DNA of 64,000 bases from JAFDWR01 sp038216655 (GTDB lineage: Bacteria > Armatimonadota > Fimbriimonadia > Fimbriimonadales > Fimbriimonadaceae). This document shows, in pieces, positions 1 through 6,838 of the stretch. The number at the start of each line of letters is the position of its first letter. The stretch's first letter is position 1. A program made the translations under genes and the position numbers. The notes beneath the pieces were generated by a model. The model worked only from the letters and a program-made list of their open reading frames with translations. It was not told the origin of the DNA and searched no databases. The DNA lies in NCBI GenBank assembly GCA_038216655.1, contig JBBQPZ010000004.1, positions 1 to 64,000 of the forward strand. Direction: 5' to 3'.

Positions 1-453
1 CCAGGACCACTACAACAACCACCGACCTCATCTAGGACTCGGCGGACTGACCCCCGCGAGCTTCAAGCAGAAGTCGCAAACGACACAAGAGGAGAGCAGA
101 ATCCTATATTCCTAGACTGGAAACTTATTGGGGACCGGTCAGACCTACCCCGGAGAACGCTATGTTGTTTGTCAAGGGTTGACAACTCTTTTTCGATCGT
201 ATCGGGCCTCGCTGGTTGCCAGGGCGTATGCAATCCGAAGGCCTTAGCTTAGAGCCACAGGCCTAGTCACAACATACAAGGGGTGGCGGATAATAGCCCG
301 GCGGTCGCTCTGGCGACCCCGGGGATGGACCTCGCCAAAAGTTCGATCCCGAAGGCGGTCGCACAGGTTGGTAGGCAACCGCCCCGAAGTATTTTGAACC
401 TTAAGTGAATCACTATGGGGGGGGTTGGGGGTGGGAGCTTCGGCATCGCCAAA
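1..453. other. Non-coding stretch at window start
   Basis: I see no convincing gene here. A perfect 7-bp inverted repeat (TTGTCAA, 3-nt gap, TTGACAA) lies at 169-185. A G-rich run of 8, 5 and 3 G separated by TT and T lies at 417-435, just beyond the stop of the dprA-like gene. A 61-codon minus-strand frame at 267-452 is low-complexity and looks non-coding. Confidence 0.6.
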
Positions 454-1323
454 TCAGAAGATGGTCGCGCCGGCCTCGCGTAACTCCCGATGACCGATCG
501 ATCGATCGCTAACCCGCACCGTCCGACCCGCCTTCAGGGCGAGCCGCGCCAAGCGCGCCATGTTGCCTCCCTCAGCGATCTGGACGAAGTCCAGCCGCTT
601 CGCGAGGCATGCAACCAATCGGTCTCGAACCTGGTTGTTCACCCCGATGAACGCGGCCTCCGGTCGGAAGGGCGAAACGACCAAGTCGGTGCGCGGATCG
701 AACTCGTAGCGCCACAGCCGCGCGGCGCGAAAAGCCTCGTCCCGCAGGTTCTCACCAAGCACCTGGAACATCCCGCGATCCAGACAAAGAATCCGCGGAG
801 AACCCCATCTGAGTGGCACAACCGCCGCACGCTGGTATTCAGGTCGATCGTGGCCGACCACCAGCACTTCCCCATTCAGCACGCCCTCCTCCGTCAGCTT
901 CTCGATCAGTTCGAGATCCTTGGGCAAGGTGCCGCGCGAACTGAGCACCGCGAAGGTTCGCGCATCCATGAGTCGAACGTTGCCGTAGAGGAACAGAACG
1001 CCCGGCGGCTCCGGGTCCATTTGCTCGACCAAAGCCGGATAGTGGGCATCGGCCGCGGTGACCAGCGAGGCTCCCAGTCCATCCAGCCGAGCCTCCAGCG
1101 CTTCTGTCTTCGTCAGGCGGTCTTCGAGATCGAAGCCGAGCGCCCCGCACGCCTTCATCGAAAGCCGATACTCTTCGCGCCACGCCTCGGGTGAGAGGGC
1201 GAGAAAGTCGTCAGAGCTTCGGCCGAGCAGGTTGTTTCGCGTCAGAATACGGGTGACGGTTCGTCCCCCGATTCCCGGCGTCATCGCCAGCATCAGCGCG
1301 AAGGTGCGAGGCAGGAGGCTCAT
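454..1323 (-). CDS. DprA/Smf-like DNA-processing protein, divergent
   Basis: Probable member of the DprA/Smf family, whose classic members bind incoming single-stranded DNA and load RecA during natural transformation. The start is the ATG at 1323, which overlaps the upstream mtnP stop as ATGA; this gives 289 aa. The open frame runs further upstream but that part is out-of-phase mtnP sequence. The N-terminus (about residues 8-45) looks like a helix-hairpin-helix segment containing TPGIGG. A Rossmann-type domain follows, with a late GGNMARLARLALKAGR segment resembling the DprA 'EA..GS...A..A...GR' region. The canonical glycine-rich GxR motif is replaced by VLSSRG, so the protein is diverged and may not do standard DprA work. 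It is translationally coupled to mtnP. Confidence 0.6.
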   Translation of the reverse strand: MSLLPRTFALMLAMTPGIGGRTVTRILTRNNLLGRSSDDFLALSPEAWREEYRLSMKACGALGFDLEDRLTKTEALEARLDGLGASLVTAADAHYPALVEQMDPEPPGVLFLYGNVRLMDARTFAVLSSRGTLPKDLELIEKLTEEGVLNGEVLVVGHDRPEYQRAAVVPLRWGSPRILCLDRGMFQVLGENLRDEAFRAARLWRYEFDPRTDLVVSPFRPEAAFIGVNNQVRDRLVACLAKRLDFVQIAEGGNMARLARLALKAGRTVRVSDRSIGHRELREAGATIF

Positions 1324-2051
1324 GCGGCAAGTTTCGCGGCGGCGCGCTCCAGGACCCGAATCACCGTCGAACCCGTCGCCTGCATCATCTCCACGACCTC
1401 TTCGTGGCTCAGGGGCGTGGGAGATATTCCGGCCGCGAGGTTGGTGACGATGGCGAGGCACGCGTAGTCGATTTCCGCTTCGCGCATCAGAATCGCCTCG
1501 GTGGCGGCAGTCATCCCAACGAGATCCGCCCCGAACTGGGCGTACAGAGTGATCTCCCGCGGCGTCTCGTACCGCGGGCCGTTGCCGCACAGGTACACAC
1601 CCTCCGCCTGAATCGGGACGTCCAGCTCCTTCCCTGCCTCTAGTAGGGCCCGGCGACCGGCAACACCGAACGGCTCGGAAAAGTCGGTGTGAACGACGGT
1701 GCGAGAGAACAGCGTTTGCTGGCGACCCGTCTCGTCCAGAAAGTCCGAGCAAGCCACCAAGGTCCCACCCGGCCACTCGCGGCGAAGGCTACCGACGGCG
1801 GCCGTGGCCAAACAATGCTTAACGCCCAACGCCTTTAAGCCCAACGCCATCGCCTTGTAGTTCACGAGATGCGGGGGAACCTTATGTCCGGCAGAGTGGC
1901 GCCCGATCAGGAGCGCGTTGACGTCGCCAAGCTGCACGAGCTGCGCCTTGAGGAGCCCCTCCGAGGTAGGAACGTGCACGGGCGTTCCACCCTGCGCCAA
2001 GAGACGGTCGCCGATCCCGGTCCCGCCAATGATTCCGACATCCACCCTCAT
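1320..2051 (-). CDS. mtnP: S-methyl-5'-thioadenosine phosphorylase (PNP/MTAP family)
   Basis: Phosphorolytic cleavage of methylthioadenosine to adenine and 5-methylthioribose-1-phosphate, part of methionine salvage and of disposal of the polyamine by-product. This fits the presence of speD in the same window. The ATG at 2051 gives 243 aa; a TTG two codons earlier is possible. The phosphate-binding loop IIGGTG is at about residues 7-12. An RHSAGHKVPPH stretch near residue 53 and a later GMTAATEA segment match the MTAP subfamily. A CATAAT box lies 6 nt upstream of the ATG with no SD, suggesting a leaderless message. The gene overlaps the dprA-like gene by 4 nt. Confidence 0.88.
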   Translation of the reverse strand: MRVDVGIIGGTGIGDRLLAQGGTPVHVPTSEGLLKAQLVQLGDVNALLIGRHSAGHKVPPHLVNYKAMALGLKALGVKHCLATAAVGSLRREWPGGTLVACSDFLDETGRQQTLFSRTVVHTDFSEPFGVAGRRALLEAGKELDVPIQAEGVYLCGNGPRYETPREITLYAQFGADLVGMTAATEAILMREAEIDYACLAIVTNLAAGISPTPLSHEEVVEMMQATGSTVIRVLERAAAKLAA

Positions 2052-2057
2052 ATCCAA

Positions 2058-2063
2058 ATTATG
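2058..2063 (-). promoter_or_regulatory. Putative -10 box (CATAAT), leaderless start of mtnP
   Basis: CATAAT on the minus strand, 6 nt before the mtnP ATG. One of a recurring set in this window (see finding on leaderless starts). Confidence 0.5.
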
Positions 2064-2110
2064 ACTCTAGTCCCTATCAAAGTTGTCATGGGTTTACTGA
2101 CGCTACGTTC

Positions 2111-2156
2111 GGAGGGTGCCGAGCAAGCTCGCGGAAATGCAAAGCGCGGCCAGCGA
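2111..2156. repeat. Dispersed repeat, 'GAGCAAGCTCG' family, partial copy
   Basis: Contains GAGCAAGCTCGCGG followed by AATGCAAAGCGCG. Two fuller copies of the same element lie at 32609-32656 and 34051-34100. This copy is truncated on its right side. Confidence 0.6.
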
Positions 2157-2303
2157 GTCTGTCGCCTTGGCTAGTTCCAAGTCAGTCCAATGGTGCAGTG
2201 ACGGGGGAGCAACATCCGTAACTGCGTTAAGCATGCGGGGGAATCAATGCAATAGACTCCGAGTTCGCGCACTCCGAAAAGGGAATCGGTATCCTTCTTG
2301 GCG

Positions 2304-2699
2304 ATGACGCTTCGCGAGGTGCTCCACGCCCACATCCCCACCCTCACGCCGGAAAGCACGGTGCGGGACGCGGTCGATAAGATGGACGTCTACCAATTCC
2401 CCGCCCTCGTCGTCATCGACGAGAACACCACGCCGGTCGGGGTCTTGACCGAAGGCGACCTCTGCCGCGCGGTCGCGGGCGACAACCTGGTTTCACTCTC
2501 CGAGGCTTGCGCGCTTAGCTACGCGAGCAAGGAACCAACCACAATGCACCCGGACACCGAGATCGGCGACGCGTTCCACCGAATGCTCAGCTCCGGCCTG
2601 ACCGTCCTGCCGATCGTCGAGGACACACGGCTACTCGGGATCGTTTTGCGGGTGGACTTGATGCAAGCGATGTTGATGGACGCGGCTTCGGCGCACTAG
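2304..2699 (+). CDS. CBS-domain pair protein
   Basis: A stand-alone tandem CBS (Bateman) module of 131 aa, a class that usually senses adenosine nucleotides. The first CBS motif covers about residues 8-60 (PTLTPESTVRDAVDKM, then FPALVVIDENTTPVGVLTEGDL). The second covers about residues 70-128 (TMHPDTEIGDAFHRML, then LTVLPIVEDTRLLGIVLRVDL). No catalytic or membrane domain is attached, so the target is unknown. The ATG at 2304 was chosen over a TTG two codons earlier. A TATCCT box lies 8 nt upstream of the ATG with no SD, consistent with a leaderless start. The gene stands alone between mtnP, divergent to it, and the PadR module. Confidence 0.85.
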   Translation: MTLREVLHAHIPTLTPESTVRDAVDKMDVYQFPALVVIDENTTPVGVLTEGDLCRAVAGDNLVSLSEACALSYASKEPTTMHPDTEIGDAFHRMLSSGLTVLPIVEDTRLLGIVLRVDLMQAMLMDAASAH

Positions 2700-2709
2700 C
2701 ATCAAGAAC

Positions 2710-2868
2710 TGTCATCCCGAGCAAATCCGCATCTTGTCTGTCTCCCTGGCGCACATTTGGAAGAAGGGGTGCGAGCAGGAAAATACTACGGACAGGTTCT
2801 TCCACTCGCCAGCGTTCAAGCGTTTCGCCTAAGCCAAAACGAGTGGGCTGGCTTGGTCGGAATGACAA
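2710..2868. repeat. Degenerate copy of the 'GTCATTCCGAG' palindromic element
   Basis: Begins CTGTCATCCCGAGC and ends GGTCGGAATGACAAT, so the outer ends are inverted repeats of each other. The interior has diverged from the three better copies at 13867, 19889 and 42453. It fills most of the gap between the CBS gene and the first PadR promoter. Confidence 0.55.
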
Positions 2869-2887
2869 TTCTCTGGAATTTGCGTTC

Positions 2888-2930
2888 ATACCTCCTAATT
2901 CGATGTATCATGCCTCTAGATCGGAGGTAT
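2888..2930 (+). promoter_or_regulatory. Operator-like dyad around the padR-1 promoter
   Basis: Perfect 8-bp inverted repeat ATACCTCC (2888-2895) and GGAGGTAT (2923-2930) separated by 27 bp. A TATCAT box at 2906-2911 sits between the arms as the likely -10. The right arm contains the SD of the PadR gene. The same architecture and spacing recur at 4314-4356 with a compensated base change. Probable autoregulatory PadR site. Confidence 0.6.
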
Positions 2931-2932
2931 CG

Positions 2933-3271
2933 ATGGCATTCAAAGGGAATTTAGAAGGGTTGGTGCTGGGGGTGTTGCAAGACCGCACCGCCCATGGCTA
3001 CGACATCGCGAAGCAGATCGCCAAGCAGACGGACAAGCTCGTCACCGTCGGAGAGGGGCAACTGTACCCGGCGCTTCACCGCATGGAAGACGCGGGGCTG
3101 ATTGCCGCGACCTGGGTTCCCCAGGCGGGCAAGCCCGATCGGAAGGTGTACGAGATCACCCCGAAGGGGCGAGAGGAGTTGGTCCGCCAACGCTCGACCT
3201 GGGAGAAACTCGCCAGCGGCGTTGGCTCGATCATGGCAGCAAAGAACTGCACGGAGGGCAACCGTGGCTAA
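2933..3271 (+). CDS. PadR-family transcriptional regulator (copy 1)
   Basis: A 112-aa winged-helix repressor. Residues 5-75 show the PadR pattern LEGLVLGVLQDRTAHGYDIAK followed by GEGQLYPALHRMEDAGLIAA, with wing residues KVYEITPKGREEL. The ATG at 2933 is 5 nt after a GGAGGT SD and matches the start of the paralogue at 4359. The open frame extends upstream but that part is the promoter. The stop overlaps the start of the HAAS-type membrane protein by 8 nt, a typical PadR-target pairing. PadR proteins usually repress their own operon; the dyad at 2888-2930 is the likely site. Confidence 0.9.
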   Translation: MAFKGNLEGLVLGVLQDRTAHGYDIAKQIAKQTDKLVTVGEGQLYPALHRMEDAGLIAATWVPQAGKPDRKVYEITPKGREELVRQRSTWEKLASGVGSIMAAKNCTEGNRG

Positions 3272-4298
3272 GTACATCGATTGGTATCTCGTCGAGGCCG
3301 AAGGAATGCTACGCGGCCGGCTGCGGCAGGATCGTTTACACGACGTCCTCTCCGAGGCAGAAGCGCACCTGCGTGACACGGCTGAGGATCTCGTGGCTCA
3401 CGGGATGTCCTCTGAAGACGCGGAGTTGGCTGCGATCGAGAGGTTCGGGAGAGTTCGAGCATTTATCGAAGAGGCCACGGACTCTCGCTCGGCCCGGCGA
3501 ATGTCAATTCTGTCGGTGCTTGGAGCCGCAATTCTCTGCGTGACCGCCACCATCAACGGAACTATGCTCCACGCTGGTCCCGGGCTTGCCCTGGGTACAG
3601 AGGCCCAATATGCCTATTTAGGAATCTATGTTGCGGCAAGTCTCCTCTTCATCTTCGGATCCATCCGGCAGCCGAAAGGCAACCAGAGACTCGTCGTGTT
3701 GGGATGCATTGGCGCCTGCGGCATCGGGTTTCTTGTTTCGTCCACTTGGCTGGGACCACGGATCGCGTACATCAATCGCGGAAACCAGATATTCGAAGCC
3801 GCAAGGAACCGGGACGGACTCCAAGCGGAAGTCGATCGAGTCCACCGTGGACTCACCGCCTTTGCCAAAGGCGATCCCCAGGGAATACTCGAATTCACTG
3901 AGGCCGGGCATTATCTTGTCCCTTCGCTCCTCACGTCAGAGACGTATAACAACATTCTGCCGAGAAGAGCCTGGAATGAACCATTCACGAAAGACTCCCT
4001 TTGGGGTTTCGGAGTGGGCTACGGCACCATCGTGAACCTAGCCTCGGCAAGGCTCATATGGGCCGATAAGGGTCCGGCGATGGAAGGCAAATTGGGAAAG
4101 GAACTAGCGTTCATGGCACGAATCGCTGACCCAAACCCGAAGCTTTTCTACAACGGCAATTACGCTCACACTGGGTTGGCATTTGCTTTTTACGGACTGT
4201 GGTGCAGCGTCCTGCTCGCTATCTGCCTCAGCTCAGTTAGCGGTCTCTTGGTCCTCCTCCGAAGACCCAAATCCTGGCTCCGCCAGAAACTCGCCTAG
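3264..4298 (+). CDS. Membrane protein with N-terminal HAAS / permease-prefix-like domain (copy 1)
   Basis: A 344-aa protein starting at the GTG at 3264, inside the end of padR-1. The chosen start aligns with the MGKYIDW start of its paralogue at 4690. Residues 1-75 form a helical, charged segment ending GMSSEDAELAAIERFG, which resembles the cytoplasmic HAAS or permease-prefix domains found beside PadR genes. Predicted membrane segments lie near 80-100, 115-135, 145-165 and at the C-terminus (about 305-335). A large loop lies between the third and the last segment. Function is unknown; in this context it is the presumed PadR-controlled output. Overall identity to copy 2 is low outside the N-terminus. 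Confidence 0.75.
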   Translation: MAKYIDWYLVEAEGMLRGRLRQDRLHDVLSEAEAHLRDTAEDLVAHGMSSEDAELAAIERFGRVRAFIEEATDSRSARRMSILSVLGAAILCVTATINGTMLHAGPGLALGTEAQYAYLGIYVAASLLFIFGSIRQPKGNQRLVVLGCIGACGIGFLVSSTWLGPRIAYINRGNQIFEAARNRDGLQAEVDRVHRGLTAFAKGDPQGILEFTEAGHYLVPSLLTSETYNNILPRRAWNEPFTKDSLWGFGVGYGTIVNLASARLIWADKGPAMEGKLGKELAFMARIADPNPKLFYNGNYAHTGLAFAFYGLWCSVLLAICLSSVSGLLVLLRRPKSWLRQKLA

Positions 4299-4313
4299 CG
4301 AAAAGCTCGCCAC

Positions 4314-4356
4314 CTACCTCCAACTTTGATGTATAGTGCATCTAAGTCGGAGGTAG
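4314..4356 (+). promoter_or_regulatory. Operator-like dyad around the padR-2 promoter
   Basis: CTACCTCC (4314-4321) and GGAGGTAG (4349-4356), a perfect 8-bp inverted repeat with the same 27-bp spacing as the padR-1 copy. A TATAGT box at 4332-4337 occupies the position of TATCAT in copy 1. The outer base pair differs (A:T to C:G) with both arms changed together. Confidence 0.6.
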
Positions 4357-4358
4357 GT

Positions 4359-4697
4359 ATGGCTTTTCGAGGAGATTTGGAGGCTTTAGTGCTGGGGGTC
4401 TTGCAGGACCGCTCGGCGCATGGATACGAGATCGCTCGGGCGATCGCCGAGCGGACGGACCGGTTGATCACGATCGGCGAGGGGCAGCTTTATCCTTTGC
4501 TGCATCGGATGGAGAAGAACGGGTTTGTTTCGGCGGAGTGGATCCCGCAGGAGAAGAAGCCGGCCCAGAAGCAGTACAAGCTCACGCCCCAGGGGCTTCT
4601 TGAATTGGGGAAGCAGCGGGCGAAGTGGCAGAAGTTCTCGGCGGGGGTTTCTTCCCTGCTCGCGGGGCCGCAGTCGGCGGAGGCTCGACATGGGTAA
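4359..4697 (+). CDS. PadR-family transcriptional regulator (copy 2)
   Basis: A 112-aa paralogue of padR-1 of exactly the same length, with the same MAF(R/K)G(D/N)LE start and the motif GEGQLYPLLHRMEKNGFVSAE. The ATG at 4359 follows the SD GGAGG with a short spacer. It overlaps the next gene by 8 nt, as in copy 1. The pair of two-gene units is best explained by tandem duplication followed by divergence. Both regulators keep the recognition-helix region (about residues 25-45) fairly similar (HGYDIAKQIAKQTDKLVT against HGYEIARAIAERTDRLIT), so they may recognise related sites. Confidence 0.9.
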   Translation: MAFRGDLEALVLGVLQDRSAHGYEIARAIAERTDRLITIGEGQLYPLLHRMEKNGFVSAEWIPQEKKPAQKQYKLTPQGLLELGKQRAKWQKFSAGVSSLLAGPQSAEARHG

Positions 4698-5706
4698 GTA
4701 CATCGACTGGGCCCTTGTCGAGATCGAGCGCCTCGGAGCGTCGCTACCCGAGGACGTCCGGCGAGAAGCCATCGCCGAAGCCGAGTCCCACCTCCTCGCA
4801 ACGGCGGCGCGGCACGCCGAGATGACCCCGGACGAAGCACAGCGTCAGGCAATCCGAGAGTTCGGCCCGGTGGATACCTACGTGAGTGGATTGAAGGAAG
4901 TCCACCTCCCAAGGCGCCCGGCAAAGGCTGACCCCTGGACGATCGCCATCGCGTCCCTTGGCGCAATGTTTCTCTCAAGCTGGCTTGTGCGCGGTGATTT
5001 CAGGCCGGAAACCGCGGCTTGGATTCTGAGCGGATCGACCGCTCTGCTGATCCTCTTCTTGGTAACCAGTGTGCGAGCCAAACGGTGGCAAATCGTCCCC
5101 CTAGCCGCCGTAGGAGCGATCGCCACGACTTGCTTCCTCCTCGGCCTCGCCCTGAACTACTCGGGACCCGTTGGAAGTTTCAATCGGGGCGGCCCAAAAG
5201 GTCAGATCGCGTTGCTTCGGGACGATGCCCAGCGGCGTGCCAGGGATGCGGATTGGCGTGTGGACCGACTACGGGCCTGGAAGATGGAGTTCGATGCTTA
5301 CGCGTCAAAGATCGACGCCAAGCAAGTTGCTGGTTTCCCAGACGTGTTCCGTCGTCATAACCAGTTCCTAACCTTCGACCTGAGGGACGGCGATGCGGAA
5401 ACGTGGCCTGCCGAGTGGTCCGACAAACTTGTCGACGAACAATACAGGGCAGAGGCCTTCTGGCGCAACAAGGCTGCCGGGCTCATCTTGCGAATGCACA
5501 GCGTGGCGGACGACGAACGGCTTATGGCAGCCAGATATGACGCGGCACTTGAAGCCCCCTTCACGGTCCGGCTTCGAACCTGGTGCCTAACCGCCGTATT
5601 TGGCGGGGTCATGTTCACGATCTGCGCGCTCGTGCTGAACGGTCTCGGTGCCGCCATCGGCCGACTCGCCTCGCGGCGACACCGACGGCCGGTAGCGCTG
5701 GGTTGA
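4690..5706 (+). CDS. Membrane protein with N-terminal HAAS / permease-prefix-like domain (copy 2)
   Basis: A 338-aa protein beginning MGKYIDWALVEIERLG, overlapping the padR-2 stop. The HAAS-like N-terminus (about residues 1-70) includes EAIAEAESHLLATAARHAEM and DEAQRQAIREFG. Membrane segments are predicted at about 80-98, 105-125, 130-150 and near the C-terminus (about 290-315). A long polar loop (about 160-285) probably lies outside. Same gene order and overlap as the copy at 3264. Function unknown. Confidence 0.75.
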   Translation: MGKYIDWALVEIERLGASLPEDVRREAIAEAESHLLATAARHAEMTPDEAQRQAIREFGPVDTYVSGLKEVHLPRRPAKADPWTIAIASLGAMFLSSWLVRGDFRPETAAWILSGSTALLILFLVTSVRAKRWQIVPLAAVGAIATTCFLLGLALNYSGPVGSFNRGGPKGQIALLRDDAQRRARDADWRVDRLRAWKMEFDAYASKIDAKQVAGFPDVFRRHNQFLTFDLRDGDAETWPAEWSDKLVDEQYRAEAFWRNKAAGLILRMHSVADDERLMAARYDAALEAPFTVRLRTWCLTAVFGGVMFTICALVLNGLGAAIGRLASRRHRRPVALG

Positions 5707-5720
5707 GCCGCCGACTGTAT

Positions 5721-5836
5721 AGAGTGCAGTGGCTTGCCACCGCTTTCGATCAGCGAGCCTGCGAGCGCGCCTACAACGCTGTTAGAAGGCGCGACGACAG
5801 GCCACCTGAGAAAAGCGGAGGCGAGCCGCCCGCTCT
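5721..5836. repeat. Long imperfect palindrome / cruciform-forming repeat
   Basis: The left arm AGAGTGCAGTGGCTTGCC and right arm GGCGAGCCGCCCGCTCT pair with a few mismatches. Nested inner arms GCCTG/CAGGC and CGCGCCT/AGGCGCG make the whole 116 bp fold as one long hairpin. It ends at the recR stop codon, separating two convergent transcription units. It resembles dispersed extragenic palindromes, but only one copy is seen in the window. Confidence 0.55.
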
Positions 5837-6431
5837 ACATATCCCGCCGATACTCAAGCGCGCTAAGCAACGTAGCCGAGTCGGCGTAGTCGAGTTCCCC
5901 GCCCACCGGCATGCCGTGGGCCAAACGCGTCACCCGCACCCCCAGCGGCTTCAAAAGCCTAGCAAGATACAGCGCCGTCGCGTCACCCTCAATCGTCGGG
6001 TTCGTCGCGAGGATCACCTCGGTCACCACACCATCCTCTAAGCGAGACAGAAGTTCCTTCACCCGAAGCTGCTCCGGACCAACCCCGTCCATCGGACTCA
6101 AAAGCCCGTGCAGCACGTGGTAGCCGCCCTTGTACTCGTGAATCCGCTCCATCGCCGCGATGTCCCGCGCCTCAGCAACAATGCAAATCGTGGTCCGATC
6201 CCGCCGCGCGTCGCGGCAGATTTCACAGAACTCGGCCTCGCTGATGTTCTGACACAGCGCACAAAAGCGTAGCTTCAGCTTCGCATTCTTGATCGAATCG
6301 GCCAGCCGGTTCGCCTCCGAGTCGGTCACCCGCAACAGATGATAGGCCAGGCGTTGCGCCGACTTGGGCCCGACACCGGGAAGGCGTTCGAGTTCGGAGA
6401 TCAGTTCGGCGAGAGGGCGAGCGAAGAGCAT
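5835..6431 (-). CDS. recR: Recombination mediator RecR
   Basis: A 198-aa protein, the usual RecR length. It has an N-terminal helix-hairpin-helix (LPGVGPKSAQRLAYHLL, residues 17-33), a C4 zinc finger with Cys57, Cys60, Cys69 and Cys72, and a Toprim domain from about residue 80 (ICIVAEARDIAAMER). RecR acts with RecF and RecO to load RecA onto gapped DNA. It is the last gene of the classic dnaX-ebfC-recR block. The start ATG at 6431 lies 86 nt after the ebfC stop with no clear SD. Confidence 0.95.
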   Translation of the reverse strand: MLFARPLAELISELERLPGVGPKSAQRLAYHLLRVTDSEANRLADSIKNAKLKLRFCALCQNISEAEFCEICRDARRDRTTICIVAEARDIAAMERIHEYKGGYHVLHGLLSPMDGVGPEQLRVKELLSRLEDGVVTEVILATNPTIEGDATALYLARLLKPLGVRVTRLAHGMPVGGELDYADSATLLSALEYRRDM

Positions 6432-6517
6432 GATGGGGACAAAGAAACGGGAGCGAGGACGCGTGTCCTCGCTCCGATTTCTTCTACGTTAAGTTAGAGA
6501 CGAAACAGCCGACTGGT

Positions 6518-6838
6518 TTAGAGCCCGGAGATATTCGGCATGATCTCTTGGACCTTGACATTGCGACGCTCGGTCGCTTCCTCGAAGCCCGCGCGGATCG
6601 CGCTGACGATCAGGTCTTCCAGCGCCTCGACGTCCTCGGGATCGACTACGCTCTTGTCGATCTTCACGCTGACCAGGTGGCCGGTGCCGTCGAAGGTCGC
6701 CTTGACCGGGCCTTTGTCAACCTCGATGCGCTCCAAGGCAAGCTCCTGCTCCAGCGTCTGAGCACGGGCCATGGCCTCCTGAAGCCGTCCCATCTGGCCT
6801 CCGCCACCTTGCAGTCCAAATCCTTTAGGAAGTTTCAT
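6518..6838 (-). CDS. ebfC: YbaB/EbfC family nucleoid-associated protein
   Basis: A 106-aa protein typical of the YbaB/EbfC family, small DNA-binding dimers of unclear cellular role. A glycine-rich N-terminus leads into a helical region (residues about 18-40) and the conserved strand pattern VKATFDGTGHLVSVKID. The start ATG at 6838 lies inside the 3' end of dnaX (14-nt overlap), so the two are translationally coupled. Its position between dnaX and recR is the widely conserved one. Confidence 0.93.
   Translation of the reverse strand: MKLPKGFGLQGGGGQMGRLQEAMARAQTLEQELALERIEVDKGPVKATFDGTGHLVSVKIDKSVVDPEDVEALEDLIVSAIRAGFEEATERRNVKVQEIMPNISGL

Noticed and set aside
267..452. 61-codon minus-strand frame next to the dprA-like stop
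   Set aside because: Low-complexity Pro-rich start generated by a G-run, no SD, no recognisable protein features.
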